NCBI RefSeq assembly: GCF_023015695.1
Contig: NZ_JALKAS010000001.1
Coordinates: 1-64,000, forward strand
Source: Jannaschia sp. S6380
Lineage (GTDB): Bacteria; Pseudomonadota; Alphaproteobacteria; Rhodobacterales; Rhodobacteraceae
Direction: 5' to 3'
DNA length: 64,000 nucleotides
The notes under the pieces were generated by a model. It saw only the letters and a program-made list of their open reading frames with translations, searched no databases and was not told where the DNA came from. Positions 48,704 to 57,425 of the stretch are shown here, piece after piece (positions within the stretch are counted from its first letter, which is position 1; every line of letters starts with the position of its first letter). The position numbers and the translations under genes are program-made.

Positions 48704-49828
48704 CTATCCGGATTGCGAGGCGATGAAGCCGACGATGGCCGCCAGGATCAAGCCCGCGATGACGGCCAGCGCGATCTTCCAGGCGGAATAGGGGCGTTCG
48801 CCCCGCACGCGCCCGGTCTGGCCGTTGACGACGAAGCGGAACGTGTCGCCCCGATACTTGTAGGCGGCGATCCAGACCGGCAGCAGGACATGCTTGAACG
48901 TCACGTCCGAGATGCGCGTGTCGAGCGAGGTGATCCGCTGCTGGTCGCCGCCGATATCCATGCGCACGTCGCGCGCGATGACGGCATCCATCCGGGCGCG
49001 CGCCTCGGTCAGGCCGTCGCGCAGTTCCATCTGATAGGCCTCGGCCCGGAACCCGGCCAGGTATTGCGGCGCATAGGGGGCCAGGTCGGCCATGTCCCAC
49101 GGCTCCAGCGCGTCGGTATGGGTCTTCGGCAGCGAGCGGGACGCGAGGATCACCACGTCGTCGAAAAAGCGCGCCACCCGGCCACGGCGCGGGCTCCAGC
49201 GGACCTTGGGCACCTGGACCTGCACGGGCTTGCCGTCGCGCATCACCGTCCGTGTCACGAAATAGGTGTCGCCGCGCTGGCCGGCATAGCGCGTCTCGGT
49301 CTGGGCGTCGAAGGTCCAGAACGGCACATAGACGCCGGACAGCTTGCGCCCCTTGCGGGCGTATTGCTGTAACCCGTTGGGCGCGAACCAAAGGCTGCCC
49401 AGCCAGTCGTTCATGGCGTCATGCGCCTGCTTTTCTTCGAGCGCGAAGGGGATGACGGCGGCGGGCTTGATGTGGCGGTTGATGCCGGTGCCGGTCACGA
49501 CGGGGGTCGCGCAGAACGGACATTCGGCGGCGTGGACGTCGGGGTCGAACTCCACTTGCGCGCCGCAGTTCGGGCAGTCGAGGACGCGGGTCTCCTCCTG
49601 CTCGGCGCCGGCGCCGGTCAGCCCCTCGTCGATGGCGATCTCGCGGATGGGGGCGCGGGCGCGGGGCAGGGGCATCGTGTTGCCGCAATGGTCGCAGGTC
49701 ATCCGGTCGTCGCCGGGATCGAAACGCATGTCGCCGCCGCAATTGTCGCAGGGGAAGCGGTGCTCCTCGGTCTTCGGGATGCCCTCCGGGCGCTCCGGCT
49801 CGTCGCGCGGGATCGTCGGCACCTTCAT
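48704..49828 (-). CDS. Double zinc-ribbon membrane protein
   Basis: A 374-residue protein with two zinc ribbons: C27, C30, C45, C48 (TFIIB-like CDNCGG) and C85, C88, C103, C106. A large middle region follows, with WFAPNGLQQYARKGRKLSGV, YVPFWTFDAQTETRYAGQRG and YKYRGDTFRFVVNGQTG, and the protein ends in a single transmembrane helix (IALAVIAGLILAAIVGFI). Such proteins are sometimes labelled primosomal protein N' homologs because of the ribbon, but no helicase is present. The start overlaps the cytochrome gene stop. It belongs with the SPFH/TelA set. Confidence 0.82.
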   Translation of the reverse strand: MKVPTIPRDEPERPEGIPKTEEHRFPCDNCGGDMRFDPGDDRMTCDHCGNTMPLPRARAPIREIAIDEGLTGAGAEQEETRVLDCPNCGAQVEFDPDVHAAECPFCATPVVTGTGINRHIKPAAVIPFALEEKQAHDAMNDWLGSLWFAPNGLQQYARKGRKLSGVYVPFWTFDAQTETRYAGQRGDTYFVTRTVMRDGKPVQVQVPKVRWSPRRGRVARFFDDVVILASRSLPKTHTDALEPWDMADLAPYAPQYLAGFRAEAYQMELRDGLTEARARMDAVIARDVRMDIGGDQQRITSLDTRISDVTFKHVLLPVWIAAYKYRGDTFRFVVNGQTGRVRGERPYSAWKIALAVIAGLILAAIVGFIASQSG

Positions 49829-50361
49829 AGAAACCTCTGCAGGGCTTTCGGCGCCATGATGCGCAGCGCGTTGTCGTGCAGGCGGTAGTGGCGCCAGATA
49901 TGGAACCCCGCGTGGAAGGCCACGATCACGGCCAGCACGTAGAATTCGACGGTGTGGATCGTGCCGGCCCAGCGGTTCGCCTCGGGCAGGCCCAGTGGTG
50001 GCGCGATCGGAAGGATGGTGCCCGCGAACAGGACGCGGCTAGCCGTCAGGCCCAGCAGGAATCCGGTCAGCGCGACGCCGAACAGGCCCCATATGATCGT
50101 CAGATGCAGCGGGCGATGGATCCGGCGCGGCCAGCCCCGCAGTTTGGGCCCCGGCCGCCCGGCCAGCCCCGCCGCGATCAGCGTGCCGGTCCAGAAAAGG
50201 GCCAGCGTCACGAAGACCAGCCCCAGGACGGAATGCAGCGCGACGGCCCAGTCACCCCAGCGGGCGACGTCGCGCGGCTCCACCAGCAGGAACCACACGA
50301 ACAGGGGCACGACGGCCCAGTGCAGCGCCTTGAGCCAGGTGCGGCGGGCCGGCAGGCGCAT
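49825..50361 (-). CDS. b561-type cytochrome
   Basis: A 178-residue membrane protein with four helices. Candidate haem-ligand histidines are H14 (ALHWAVV), H43 (ALHSVLG), and those in the last helix (FHAGFHIWRHY). This is the cytochrome b561/diheme b-type domain that passes electrons from quinol or to a periplasmic partner. No partner reductase lies beside it, so the electron acceptor is unknown. It overlaps the zinc-ribbon gene and is five bases from the SPFH gene. Confidence 0.88.
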   Translation of the reverse strand: MRLPARRTWLKALHWAVVPLFVWFLLVEPRDVARWGDWAVALHSVLGLVFVTLALFWTGTLIAAGLAGRPGPKLRGWPRRIHRPLHLTIIWGLFGVALTGFLLGLTASRVLFAGTILPIAPPLGLPEANRWAGTIHTVEFYVLAVIVAFHAGFHIWRHYRLHDNALRIMAPKALQRFL

Positions 50362-50365
50362 GGTG

Positions 50366-51469
50366 CTAGACGCCCGGCGGCGGGGGCGGCGGCATCACGG
50401 TGAAGAGCTGGGCCAACTCGGCCACGTCCTCGGCCCGCATCCAGCCGTCCTGGCCCTGCGTCCAGACCATCGTCTCGCGCGTGACCTCGCCATCCGTGAC
50501 CATCCGGCCGAGCCGCGCCTTGGAGAACGGGCCACTGGTCTGGCCGTTCTTGGCGACGTGCCAGACATGCTCGACCGGGGGCGGGGGCGGCGGGGCGGGT
50601 TGCGCGGGGCGGGCACCCCAGGGGCCGGCCTGCATCATGTTGCCCATGGCCATGCCCATTCCGGCGCCGAGACCCATGCCCATGCCGCCGCCCGGCGTCG
50701 TCGCCGCATCCTGCATGGCTTCGGCGGTGGCGTATTGCTGATACTTGTCCAGGTCGCCCAACACGCCCATCGACGTGCGCTTGTCGAGCGCCTCCTCGAC
50801 CGCGGGCGGGAGCGAGATGTTCTCGATATAGAGTTCCGGGACCGTCAGGCCGTATTCCGCGACGATCGCCGTGACCTGTTCGGCCACGATCTTGCCCAGC
50901 CCATCGGTGTTCGCCGCCATGTCGAGGACCGGAATGCGGCTGGAGGCGAGGGCGCGGGACGCGGCCTGGACGATCATGTTGCGGATCTGGAACTGGATCT
51001 CGTCGCGGGTGAACTCGCCGTCGGTGCCGACGATCTCGGTCATGAACTTCGCGGGGTCGCCGACCTTGATCGCGTAGGTCCCAAAGGCGCGCAGGCGGAC
51101 CGGCCCGAATTCGGGGTCACGCAGCGTGACCGGGTTCTTGGTGCCCCATTTCAGGTTGGTCATCCGGGTGGTCGAGACGAAGTAGATCTCGGATTTGAAG
51201 GGCGACTTGAAGCCATGGTCCCAGTGCTGCAGCGTCGTCATGATGGGCATGTTGTTCGTCTCGAGCATGTAGAGCCCGGGCAAGAACACGTCGGCCAGCT
51301 GTCCTTCGTGGATGAAGACGGCGGCCTGGCCCTCGCGGACGGTCAGCTTGGCGCCGTACTTGATCTCGTGGCCGTGCCGCTCGAACCGGTAGACGAGCGT
51401 GTCACGGGTGTCGTCCGTCCATTCGATGACGTCGATGAACTGGCCGGAGAGGAAGTCGAGGATGGACAT
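50366..51469 (-). CDS. SPFH-domain protein with C-terminal GYF_2 domain
   Basis: A 367-residue protein of the SPFH (band 7-like) virion-core/YdjI class. The N-terminal DFLSGQFIDVIEWTD start and the core (GTKNPVTLRDPEFGPVRLRA, TYAIKV) are typical. A Pro/Met-rich linker (PAQPAPPPPPPVEH) leads to a GYF_2 domain (WHVAKNGQTSGPFSKARLGR) that could bind proline-rich partners. No transmembrane helix. SPFH proteins organise membrane microdomains. It lies between the DUF2927 and cytochrome genes. Confidence 0.88.
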   Translation of the reverse strand: MSILDFLSGQFIDVIEWTDDTRDTLVYRFERHGHEIKYGAKLTVREGQAAVFIHEGQLADVFLPGLYMLETNNMPIMTTLQHWDHGFKSPFKSEIYFVSTTRMTNLKWGTKNPVTLRDPEFGPVRLRAFGTYAIKVGDPAKFMTEIVGTDGEFTRDEIQFQIRNMIVQAASRALASSRIPVLDMAANTDGLGKIVAEQVTAIVAEYGLTVPELYIENISLPPAVEEALDKRTSMGVLGDLDKYQQYATAEAMQDAATTPGGGMGMGLGAGMGMAMGNMMQAGPWGARPAQPAPPPPPPVEHVWHVAKNGQTSGPFSKARLGRMVTDGEVTRETMVWTQGQDGWMRAEDVAELAQLFTVMPPPPPPGV

Positions 51470-51512
51470 GGCAGTCTCCTGAATCAGAAGGGGGGCGTGG
51501 GCGTGGCGGACA

Positions 51513-52463
51513 TCAGACCGGCCCGGGTGGGCCGATCAGCTCGACCGCGATCCGCTGGATGATCGGGCGGGCCTCCTCGGCGGACATGCCGACATTCAGC
51601 CGGTCGTCGTAGAGCATCCGCAGCAGCAGCTCGTCATGGCGGGTCAACAGGGCGAACTCCTCGTCGTCGTTGAAGATCGACGGGCGCGCGGCCGGGCTGT
51701 CATTGGCGAGGCCCAGACCCTGCGCGATCTCTTCGTGATAGCAGGACTGACGGAACAGGTCGGGATGTTCGGACCGGACGAAGGCGATGGCCGAGACGTA
51801 GGAGTTCGGCCGCTCCGAAGAGGAGGAGGCGTAGACCGCGCAATAGGTCGAGCGGTCGAGCGAGGTGATCTCGCGGATGGTGGACCGGCTGAGCGCGGGT
51901 TCCACCGCGGCGATGGCAGGCCCCAGGTCGCGCTGTTCGTCGACCGAGGCGACGAAGACGTGATAGTTGCCGTTGGATCCCACGACGCTGATCGGGTGGC
52001 CGGTGATGCGGCGCAGGCGGCCGACATAGGTCTGGATGCGCAGACGGTCGGCGCGCTGCGTCTCGGGCGGGACGGACTCGCCGAAATGCAGCTGGATGCG
52101 CACCGGGCGTTCCCAACGGCGCAGCTGGGCGCGGTTCTGCTGCGCGACATAGCGGCCGCCGACCTGGATATACTCCGAGAAGAGCGCGATGCGTTCGAAA
52201 TTCCGGGCCAGTTCGCCCGCGCCGAAGGTCGCGTCGGGGCCGCCGCCATCCTGCCGCAACAATCCCTGGTCAAGCAGACGCTTCTGCAGACGCGCATAGA
52301 AAAGCGCGGCCGACCGGCTGTCATCGGACGGGCCGGCCTCGCGCGCGGGTTGCGGCGGGCGGACGGCCGGCACGGGCGACGGCTCCACCGGGGGCGCGGT
52401 CGTCGGCTGGCAGGCCGCCAGCCCCAGGGCCAGCAGCAGGGCGGGGCGGCGCAGTTCGATCAT
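51513..52463 (-). CDS. DUF2927 lipoprotein
   Basis: A 316-residue protein with a lipobox (LALGLAAC) after a short signal, so it should be lipid-anchored in the periplasm. The DUF2927 signature is intact: CYHEEIAQGLGLANDSPAAR followed by FNDDEEFALLTRHDELLL; the HEE pattern near a Gly and a later acidic stretch recall metallopeptidases, but no activity is known. It overlaps the telA stop by ATGA. Confidence 0.86.
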   Translation of the reverse strand: MIELRRPALLLALGLAACQPTTAPPVEPSPVPAVRPPQPAREAGPSDDSRSAALFYARLQKRLLDQGLLRQDGGGPDATFGAGELARNFERIALFSEYIQVGGRYVAQQNRAQLRRWERPVRIQLHFGESVPPETQRADRLRIQTYVGRLRRITGHPISVVGSNGNYHVFVASVDEQRDLGPAIAAVEPALSRSTIREITSLDRSTYCAVYASSSSERPNSYVSAIAFVRSEHPDLFRQSCYHEEIAQGLGLANDSPAARPSIFNDDEEFALLTRHDELLLRMLYDDRLNVGMSAEEARPIIQRIAVELIGPPGPV

Positions 52464-53653
52464 GCGGGGGGAACGGCGGTGCCGGCATTGGTTCCCACAC
52501 CGTCCTTGCGGGCGCTGGCCGAGGCGAGCGTCTCGCGCAGCTCCTTCTCCATCTGCTCCAGCTCGCGCTCGGCCTCGGCCCGGCGGGCCTTGCCCTCGTC
52601 GGCGATCTGCAGGCTTTCGTTGATCGTGGCGACCAGGTCTTCGTTGGCCTGGCGCACCGCCTCGATGTCGAACACGCCGCGCTCCATCTCCTGGCGGACG
52701 ACGCTGTTGGCCTCCCGCAGGTTCTTGGCGTTCGCCGTCAGCAGTTCGTTCGTAAGGTCGTTCGCATCGCGCACGGCCTCGGCCGCCTCACGTGAACGTT
52801 GGATCGTAACGGCTTGGGCCAGTTGGGTTTCCCAAAGCGGGACCGTATTCACAAGCGTCGAGTTGATCTTGGTGACCAGCGACTTGTCGTTCTCCTGCAC
52901 CAGACGGATCGAGGGCAGGGACTGCATCGTCACCTGCCGCGTCAGCTTCAGGTCGTGGACCCGCCGCTCCAGATCGTCGCGCGCGGCGCGCAGGTCGCGC
53001 AGCTCCTGGCTCTGGATCATCTTGTCGTCCTCGGGCGCGGCTTCGACCTCCGCCTCCTTGGCGGGGATGGTCGTGGCATCCAGATCGGCCAGCTTGGCCT
53101 CGCCCGCGGCGATGTAGAGACCCAGCTCCTCGTAGAAATCGAGCGTTTTCTCATAGAGCTTGTCGAGCGACTTGATATCCTTGAGCAACACGTGCTCGTG
53201 CTTGAGCAGGTCATCGGTCACGCGGTCGATCTGGCCCTGCACGTCCTCGAACCGGGCGACGAAATTGCTGAACGGGGCGGCGCGGCCCAGCAGCTTCTCC
53301 CACCAGGACCGCTTGCGCCGCACGTCGAGCTCGCTGACCGAGAAGCCGCGGATGGTCGAGACGATGTTGCGCAGGCTGTCGCCGGCGGGGCCGACATCCT
53401 TGTTCTTGACGTCCTGCAGCATCGCCTGGCTGATCTGCTGCAACTCGGCCTGTGCGGCCGAACCGAAGGCGATGATGGACTGCGTGTTGGTCATGTCCAG
53501 CTCGTCCATGCGCCGGCGGATGTCGGCGGCGACCGGTTCGGGCGCCTGTTCCAACGGGACGATCTCGCGCCCCGGTTCGGGCAGGGTCTGGGCGGCGACC
53601 TGGTCGATTTCGGCAGTCTCCTGCGCGGCCTTCTGGCGGGTGGCGGTGTCCAT
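52460..53653 (-). CDS. TelA-family toxic anion resistance protein
   Basis: TelA proteins were found through tellurite resistance in plasmid systems; molecular function is still unclear. The 397-residue protein is almost wholly helical and coiled coil, with the family blocks FVARFEDVQGQIDRVTDDLL, TLDFYEELGLYIAAGEAKL and TLVNTVPLWETQLAQAVTIQ. No membrane segment. It lies five bases after xpaC-like gene and overlaps DUF2927, as in many TelA-XpaC pairs. Confidence 0.92.
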   Translation of the reverse strand: MDTATRQKAAQETAEIDQVAAQTLPEPGREIVPLEQAPEPVAADIRRRMDELDMTNTQSIIAFGSAAQAELQQISQAMLQDVKNKDVGPAGDSLRNIVSTIRGFSVSELDVRRKRSWWEKLLGRAAPFSNFVARFEDVQGQIDRVTDDLLKHEHVLLKDIKSLDKLYEKTLDFYEELGLYIAAGEAKLADLDATTIPAKEAEVEAAPEDDKMIQSQELRDLRAARDDLERRVHDLKLTRQVTMQSLPSIRLVQENDKSLVTKINSTLVNTVPLWETQLAQAVTIQRSREAAEAVRDANDLTNELLTANAKNLREANSVVRQEMERGVFDIEAVRQANEDLVATINESLQIADEGKARRAEAERELEQMEKELRETLASASARKDGVGTNAGTAVPPA

Positions 53654-53658
53654 GGTGC

Positions 53659-54552
53659 TCAGTCTCCGGTTGGCAGGCCGTCGGCTTTCAGACGGTCCCT
53701 CAGAACTTCGATCTCGACGTCGAGGTCGGTGCGGTCGGACACCAGCAGCGTCTCGCGCTTGGCATTCATGCCCCGTTCCAATTCGTCGAGCAGGTTGAAA
53801 TACGCGGCCTTCGCCTCCGCGTCGCGCGTCGCCACGTAGAGGTCGGCGAACTTCACCGTCGCGTCGCGCGCGCCCATCAGGTACACGCCCAGATAGCGGC
53901 GCGCGGCGGTCAGGTCCCGCGGGTCGTCCTCGACTGCGCGGAACATCTCGCGCGCCCGGGCCGACAGACGGGCCACGCGCGTCTCCGCCTCGCGGTCGCG
54001 GGCACGCCGAACGGCATCCTGCATCGCAGCCAGATGCCGTTCCGCCTCCTCGATGGTGCGGGCGACGCGTTCGGTCTGAAAGGCGTCCACGCCCTCCATC
54101 CCCTTGTCGGACATCGGATCCAGCCCGAAGGACACCACGTGCAGCGCGGACGCCACGATGCCGTAGACGATCGCGGCCAGCGACGGCTCGAACCCCGAAG
54201 CGGCCGCAAGCGCGACGCCGCAGCCGGTGACGACGGCGCCGAAAACCTTGCGCGGCAAGGCCGGGCGGCGTGCGATGCGGCGGGCCTGCCAGGCGGCTTC
54301 GGCCTTCAGCCCCTCGCGGGTCAGCGCCGCGCCCCCGAACAGCAGCGCGCCCGCCAGCAGGCTGCCGGCCAGCGACAGCGCCCCGTCCTGCGCAAAGGCC
54401 GTCACCACCGGCAGGGCGGACAAGGCCATCAGGATGGTCGTGCGGGCGCGTCCACGCAGCGGCGGCGGCAGGGTCGTTGCCGGCGCGCCCACCGGTCCTG
54501 GGCCGTCCGGTTTGCCGCCGGGGCTGAACTGTCCACCGAAGCGCCTGGCCAT
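53659..54552 (-). CDS. XpaC-like membrane protein
   Basis: The XpaC family, named for 5-bromo-4-chloroindolyl phosphate hydrolysis in Bacillus, typically pairs with TelA. This 297-residue protein has a short cytosolic N-terminus and two hydrophobic regions (LSLAGSLLAGALLFGGAAL and KVFGAVVTGCGVALAAASG, continuing into IVYGIVASALHVVSFGL). A long helical C-terminal part follows (ERHLAAMQDAVRRARDREAE). The ATG giving MARRFGGQ was chosen; an upstream frame extension overlaps the tiny ORF and is not family-like. No phosphatase motif is seen. Confidence 0.85.
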   Translation of the reverse strand: MARRFGGQFSPGGKPDGPGPVGAPATTLPPPLRGRARTTILMALSALPVVTAFAQDGALSLAGSLLAGALLFGGAALTREGLKAEAAWQARRIARRPALPRKVFGAVVTGCGVALAAASGFEPSLAAIVYGIVASALHVVSFGLDPMSDKGMEGVDAFQTERVARTIEEAERHLAAMQDAVRRARDREAETRVARLSARAREMFRAVEDDPRDLTAARRYLGVYLMGARDATVKFADLYVATRDAEAKAAYFNLLDELERGMNAKRETLLVSDRTDLDVEIEVLRDRLKADGLPTGD

Positions 54553-54556
54553 GCCC

Positions 54557-54652
54557 CTAGAGCCCCCCGCCGTCCAGGATGCCCAGACCGGCAAGCGTGA
54601 TCAGCACCGCCAAAGCGACGAATGCGGTCTTCTGCACCCCGCTCGATCCCAT
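54557..54652 (-). CDS. 31-residue single-helix membrane peptide
   Basis: A tiny open frame four bases upstream of the XpaC-like gene encodes MGSSGVQKTAFVALAVLITL and ends AGLGILDGGGL, one hydrophobic helix with a short polar head. GAAAGGACTGCGGGGC precedes the ATG, giving a usable Shine-Dalgarno. Position and hydrophobicity suggest a real small membrane protein in the TelA operon, but it is too short to judge by coding statistics. Confidence 0.5.
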   Translation of the reverse strand: MGSSGVQKTAFVALAVLITLAGLGILDGGGL

Positions 54653-54721
54653 GCCCCGCAGTCCTTTCAATTCCCGCCGGTATCCTATGACAGGTTCCTG
54701 CCGATAGACCACCCCGTCGCC

Positions 54722-55429
54722 CTAGCCCTTCTGCCGAAAGAGCAGGTCATGGCCGGTCTTCCGATCACGCAGGTCGCCGCGCAGGTCGGCCCTGAGCGCG
54801 CGGCCGGCGCGCACGCCGGGGCGGGCGCCGACCTCGTCCAGCCAGCGGGCCAGGTGGGGCTTGTCGTCGAGGGTCTGCTGCTGCCCTTCCCACAGCGAAG
54901 CCCAAGGCCAGACGGCGATGTCCGCGATCGAGAAGAAGTCGCCGGCGACATAGGCGTTCTGCGACAGTTGCGTGTCGAGCACGCGGTAGAGCCGCCCGAC
55001 CTCGCCGCGATAGCGGTCCTTGGCGTAGGGCAGGTCCTGCGGCGGCTCCATCGCCGGGGCGTATTTCAGGAAGTGATGCGCCTGGCCCGCCATCGGGCCG
55101 ACGCCGCCCATCTGCCACATCAGCCATTGGTCGACGGCCACGCGCTCCCGCTCCGATGCGCCATAAAGACGGCCGGTCTTGCGGGCGAGGTATTGCAGGA
55201 TGGCGCCGCTTTCGAACACGGCGATGGGCGCGCCGTCGGGCCCGTCCGGGTCGACGATGGCGGGCATCCGGTTGTTGGGGCTGATGGCCAGGAAATCGGG
55301 CTTGAACTGGTCGCCCGCGCCGATATCGACAAGGTGCAGATCGAAGGGCAATTCCAGCTCGTGCAGCACGATCGAGGCCTTCCACCCGTTGGGCGTCGGC
55401 CAGAAGTAGAGGTCGATGGGGGCGGTCAT
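54722..55429 (-). CDS. Glutathione S-transferase family protein
   Basis: A 235-residue GST of the YfcG/Nu-like kind. The thioredoxin-fold N-terminal domain has LYFWPTPNGWKASIVLHELE with the TPNG glutathione-activating motif, followed by NNRMPAIVD and ESGAILQYLA, the glutathione-binding region. The helical C-terminal domain has FSIADIAVWPW. Such proteins often act as disulfide-bond oxidoreductases. It stands alone, facing the metZ leader with a divergent start. Confidence 0.92.
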   Translation of the reverse strand: MTAPIDLYFWPTPNGWKASIVLHELELPFDLHLVDIGAGDQFKPDFLAISPNNRMPAIVDPDGPDGAPIAVFESGAILQYLARKTGRLYGASERERVAVDQWLMWQMGGVGPMAGQAHHFLKYAPAMEPPQDLPYAKDRYRGEVGRLYRVLDTQLSQNAYVAGDFFSIADIAVWPWASLWEGQQQTLDDKPHLARWLDEVGARPGVRAGRALRADLRGDLRDRKTGHDLLFRQKG

Positions 55430-55528
55430 GGCGGTCTCCGGCGGTTCGCGGCCACAGTTCGCATTACGCGGCGTCATTGCAAGCACGCAGCCCGACTTGA
55501 CCGGACGGCGCCCAGGGGCTAGGCCCCG

Positions 55529-55585
55529 CTGCGAGGGGATTTGAACCAGCTTGCGGCCCTCGTGAAACATACCGCTAAAGAGGTC
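55529..55585 (+). ncRNA. SAM-II riboswitch
   Basis: The sequence matches the SAM-II pseudoknot. GCGAGGG is followed by GATTTGA, then the diagnostic GCTTGC with GGC, the complement CCTCG, TGAAA, and the terminal CCGCTAAAGAGG, which forms the pseudoknot. It lies 65 bases before metZ, whose product makes homocysteine. Binding of S-adenosylmethionine should hide the metZ ribosome site, switching off synthesis when SAM is high. Confidence 0.88.
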
Positions 55586-55649
55586 CGGCGTCCGCGCCCC
55601 CCTCCGAAAGTTCTGGTGCGTTTCATTCCGGTCCGAAGGAGGCCCACCC

Positions 55650-56843
55650 GTGAAAGACACATCCAATCGCCGGTTGAACCCCCGCACGAAGGCCGTGCAT
55701 GCCGGCACGCGAAGGTCGCAATACGGCGAGGTGTCGGAGGCGATGTTCCTGACGCAGGGCTTCGTCTACGACACCGCCGAAGCGGCCGAGGCGCGGTTCC
55801 TGGAAAGCACGCGGGAGGAGTTCATCTATGCCCGCTACGGCAACCCGACGGTCGCGATGTTCGAGGATCGGATCGCCACGCTGGAGGGGACGGAGGATGC
55901 CTTCGCCTGCGCCTCGGGCATGGCGGCGGTGAACGGGGCGCTCATCTCGATGCTGAAGGCGGGCGACCATGTCGTCGCGGCGCGCGCGCTGTTCGGATCG
56001 TGCCTCTACATCCTCGACGAGGTGCTGCCCCGCTATGGGGTGGAGGTGACGCTGGTCGACGGGCGCGACCTGGGCGCGTGGAGGGCCGCGATCCGGCCGG
56101 ACACGAAAGCCGTCTTCTTCGAGAGCCTGTCGAACCCCACGCTGGAGGTCATCGACATTCGCGGCGTCTGCGACCTGGCCCATGCGGTCGGCGCCACGGT
56201 GATCGTGGACAACGTCTTCGCCACGCCGACCTATTCGCGTGCGCTGGAACTGGGCGTCGATGTCATCGTCTATTCGACCACCAAGCATATCGACGGGCAG
56301 GGGCGCTGCCTTGGCGGCGTGATCTGCGGCACGACCGATTTCGTGCGCAAGGTGGCCGAGCCGTATCTGAAGCACACGGGCGGGTCGATGTCGCCCTTCA
56401 ACGCCTGGGTGATGTTGAAGGGGCTTGAGACGCTGGACCTGCGCGTCCGCGCCCAGGCCGAGACCTGCGAAAGGCTCGCGCGGGAGTTGGAGGGGCATCC
56501 GAAGCTCGCCCGCGTGATCCATCCGCACCTCGCCTCGCATCCGCAGCAGGCGCTTGCCCGCGCGCAGATGGACAAGGGCGGCACGGTCCTGTCGCTGGAC
56601 CTTGCGGGCGGCAAGGTGGCCGCGTTCCGGTTCCTGAACGCGCTGGAGATCGTCGTCATCTCCAACAACCTGGGCGATGCGAAATCCATCGCGACCCATC
56701 CGGCGACCACGACGCATCAGCGCCTTCCGGACGGGCAGAAGGCGACGCTGGGCCTCACACCCGGCTTGGTCCGGCTGTCCGTCGGGCTGGAAGACCCCGA
56801 CGACCTGATCGCGGACGTGCTGGCCGCGCTCGACCATGCGTGA
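55650..56843 (+). CDS. metZ: O-succinylhomoserine sulfhydrylase
   Basis: MetZ makes homocysteine from O-succinylhomoserine and sulfide in methionine synthesis. The 397-residue PLP enzyme has YARYGNPTV, SGMAAVNGALIS, VDNVFATPTYSRALELG and the PLP Lys212 in YSTTKHIDGQGR. Acceptance of O-succinylhomoserine rather than cystathionine is inferred from family similarity. The SAM-II riboswitch upstream fits this role. Its end overlaps the GNAT gene by eight bases. Confidence 0.94.
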   Translation: MKDTSNRRLNPRTKAVHAGTRRSQYGEVSEAMFLTQGFVYDTAEAAEARFLESTREEFIYARYGNPTVAMFEDRIATLEGTEDAFACASGMAAVNGALISMLKAGDHVVAARALFGSCLYILDEVLPRYGVEVTLVDGRDLGAWRAAIRPDTKAVFFESLSNPTLEVIDIRGVCDLAHAVGATVIVDNVFATPTYSRALELGVDVIVYSTTKHIDGQGRCLGGVICGTTDFVRKVAEPYLKHTGGSMSPFNAWVMLKGLETLDLRVRAQAETCERLARELEGHPKLARVIHPHLASHPQQALARAQMDKGGTVLSLDLAGGKVAAFRFLNALEIVVISNNLGDAKSIATHPATTTHQRLPDGQKATLGLTPGLVRLSVGLEDPDDLIADVLAALDHA

Positions 56844-57327
56844 GGTCCGGCGTGGCATGTCCGACGATGTCCCTGCGCTGATCGACGTGTTCTGGTGCGG
56901 CGTCCATGAGGGCGCCGCCCCGGCCTATGACGAGGGCCAGCGGCGGGCCTGGCTTCCCGCGCGGCCGTCGGTCGAGGCTTTTGCAGCTCGGCTGGACCCG
57001 CAGACCGTGTTCGTGGCCGAAGCGGCGGGGCGGATCACCGGGTTCATGACGCTCCGTCCGGACGGCCATCTCGACCTCGCCTTCGTCCTGCCGGACGTGC
57101 GGGGCGACGGGACCGCAGCCGCGCTCCTCGCCATGGTCGAGAACCACGCCCGCGTGGCGGGCCTGACCCGGCTGGAGACACGGGCCAGCGACATGGCACG
57201 ACCGTTCTTCCTCCGCCATGGCTGGACCGTCCTGCGACCCGCGCCGCAACTGCGGCATGGCGTCACCATTCCGGCGACCGAGATGTCCCGCGATCTGACC
57301 CGGATGGGCATTGCCCTCGCCTCCTGA
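56836..57327 (+). CDS. GNAT-family N-acetyltransferase
   Basis: A 163-residue acetyltransferase. The acetyl-CoA-binding loop corresponds to VLPDVRGDGTAAALLAMVE, a reading of the Q/RxxGxG/A motif, and the fold's beta strands are seen in FVAEAAGRITGFMTLRP. The start lies in the last codons of metZ, so it is translated with it and indirectly under the riboswitch. Substrate unknown. Confidence 0.85.
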   Translation: MREVRRGMSDDVPALIDVFWCGVHEGAAPAYDEGQRRAWLPARPSVEAFAARLDPQTVFVAEAAGRITGFMTLRPDGHLDLAFVLPDVRGDGTAAALLAMVENHARVAGLTRLETRASDMARPFFLRHGWTVLRPAPQLRHGVTIPATEMSRDLTRMGIALAS

Positions 57328-57425
57328 CATGGGCCCGTCGCGGACATGACGGCTGCGGGGGTGGACAGGCGCCTTCGCGGTCGCCACGTTAACACTTCAC
57401 GCGCGAACCGAAGGGAGGGACGGCC

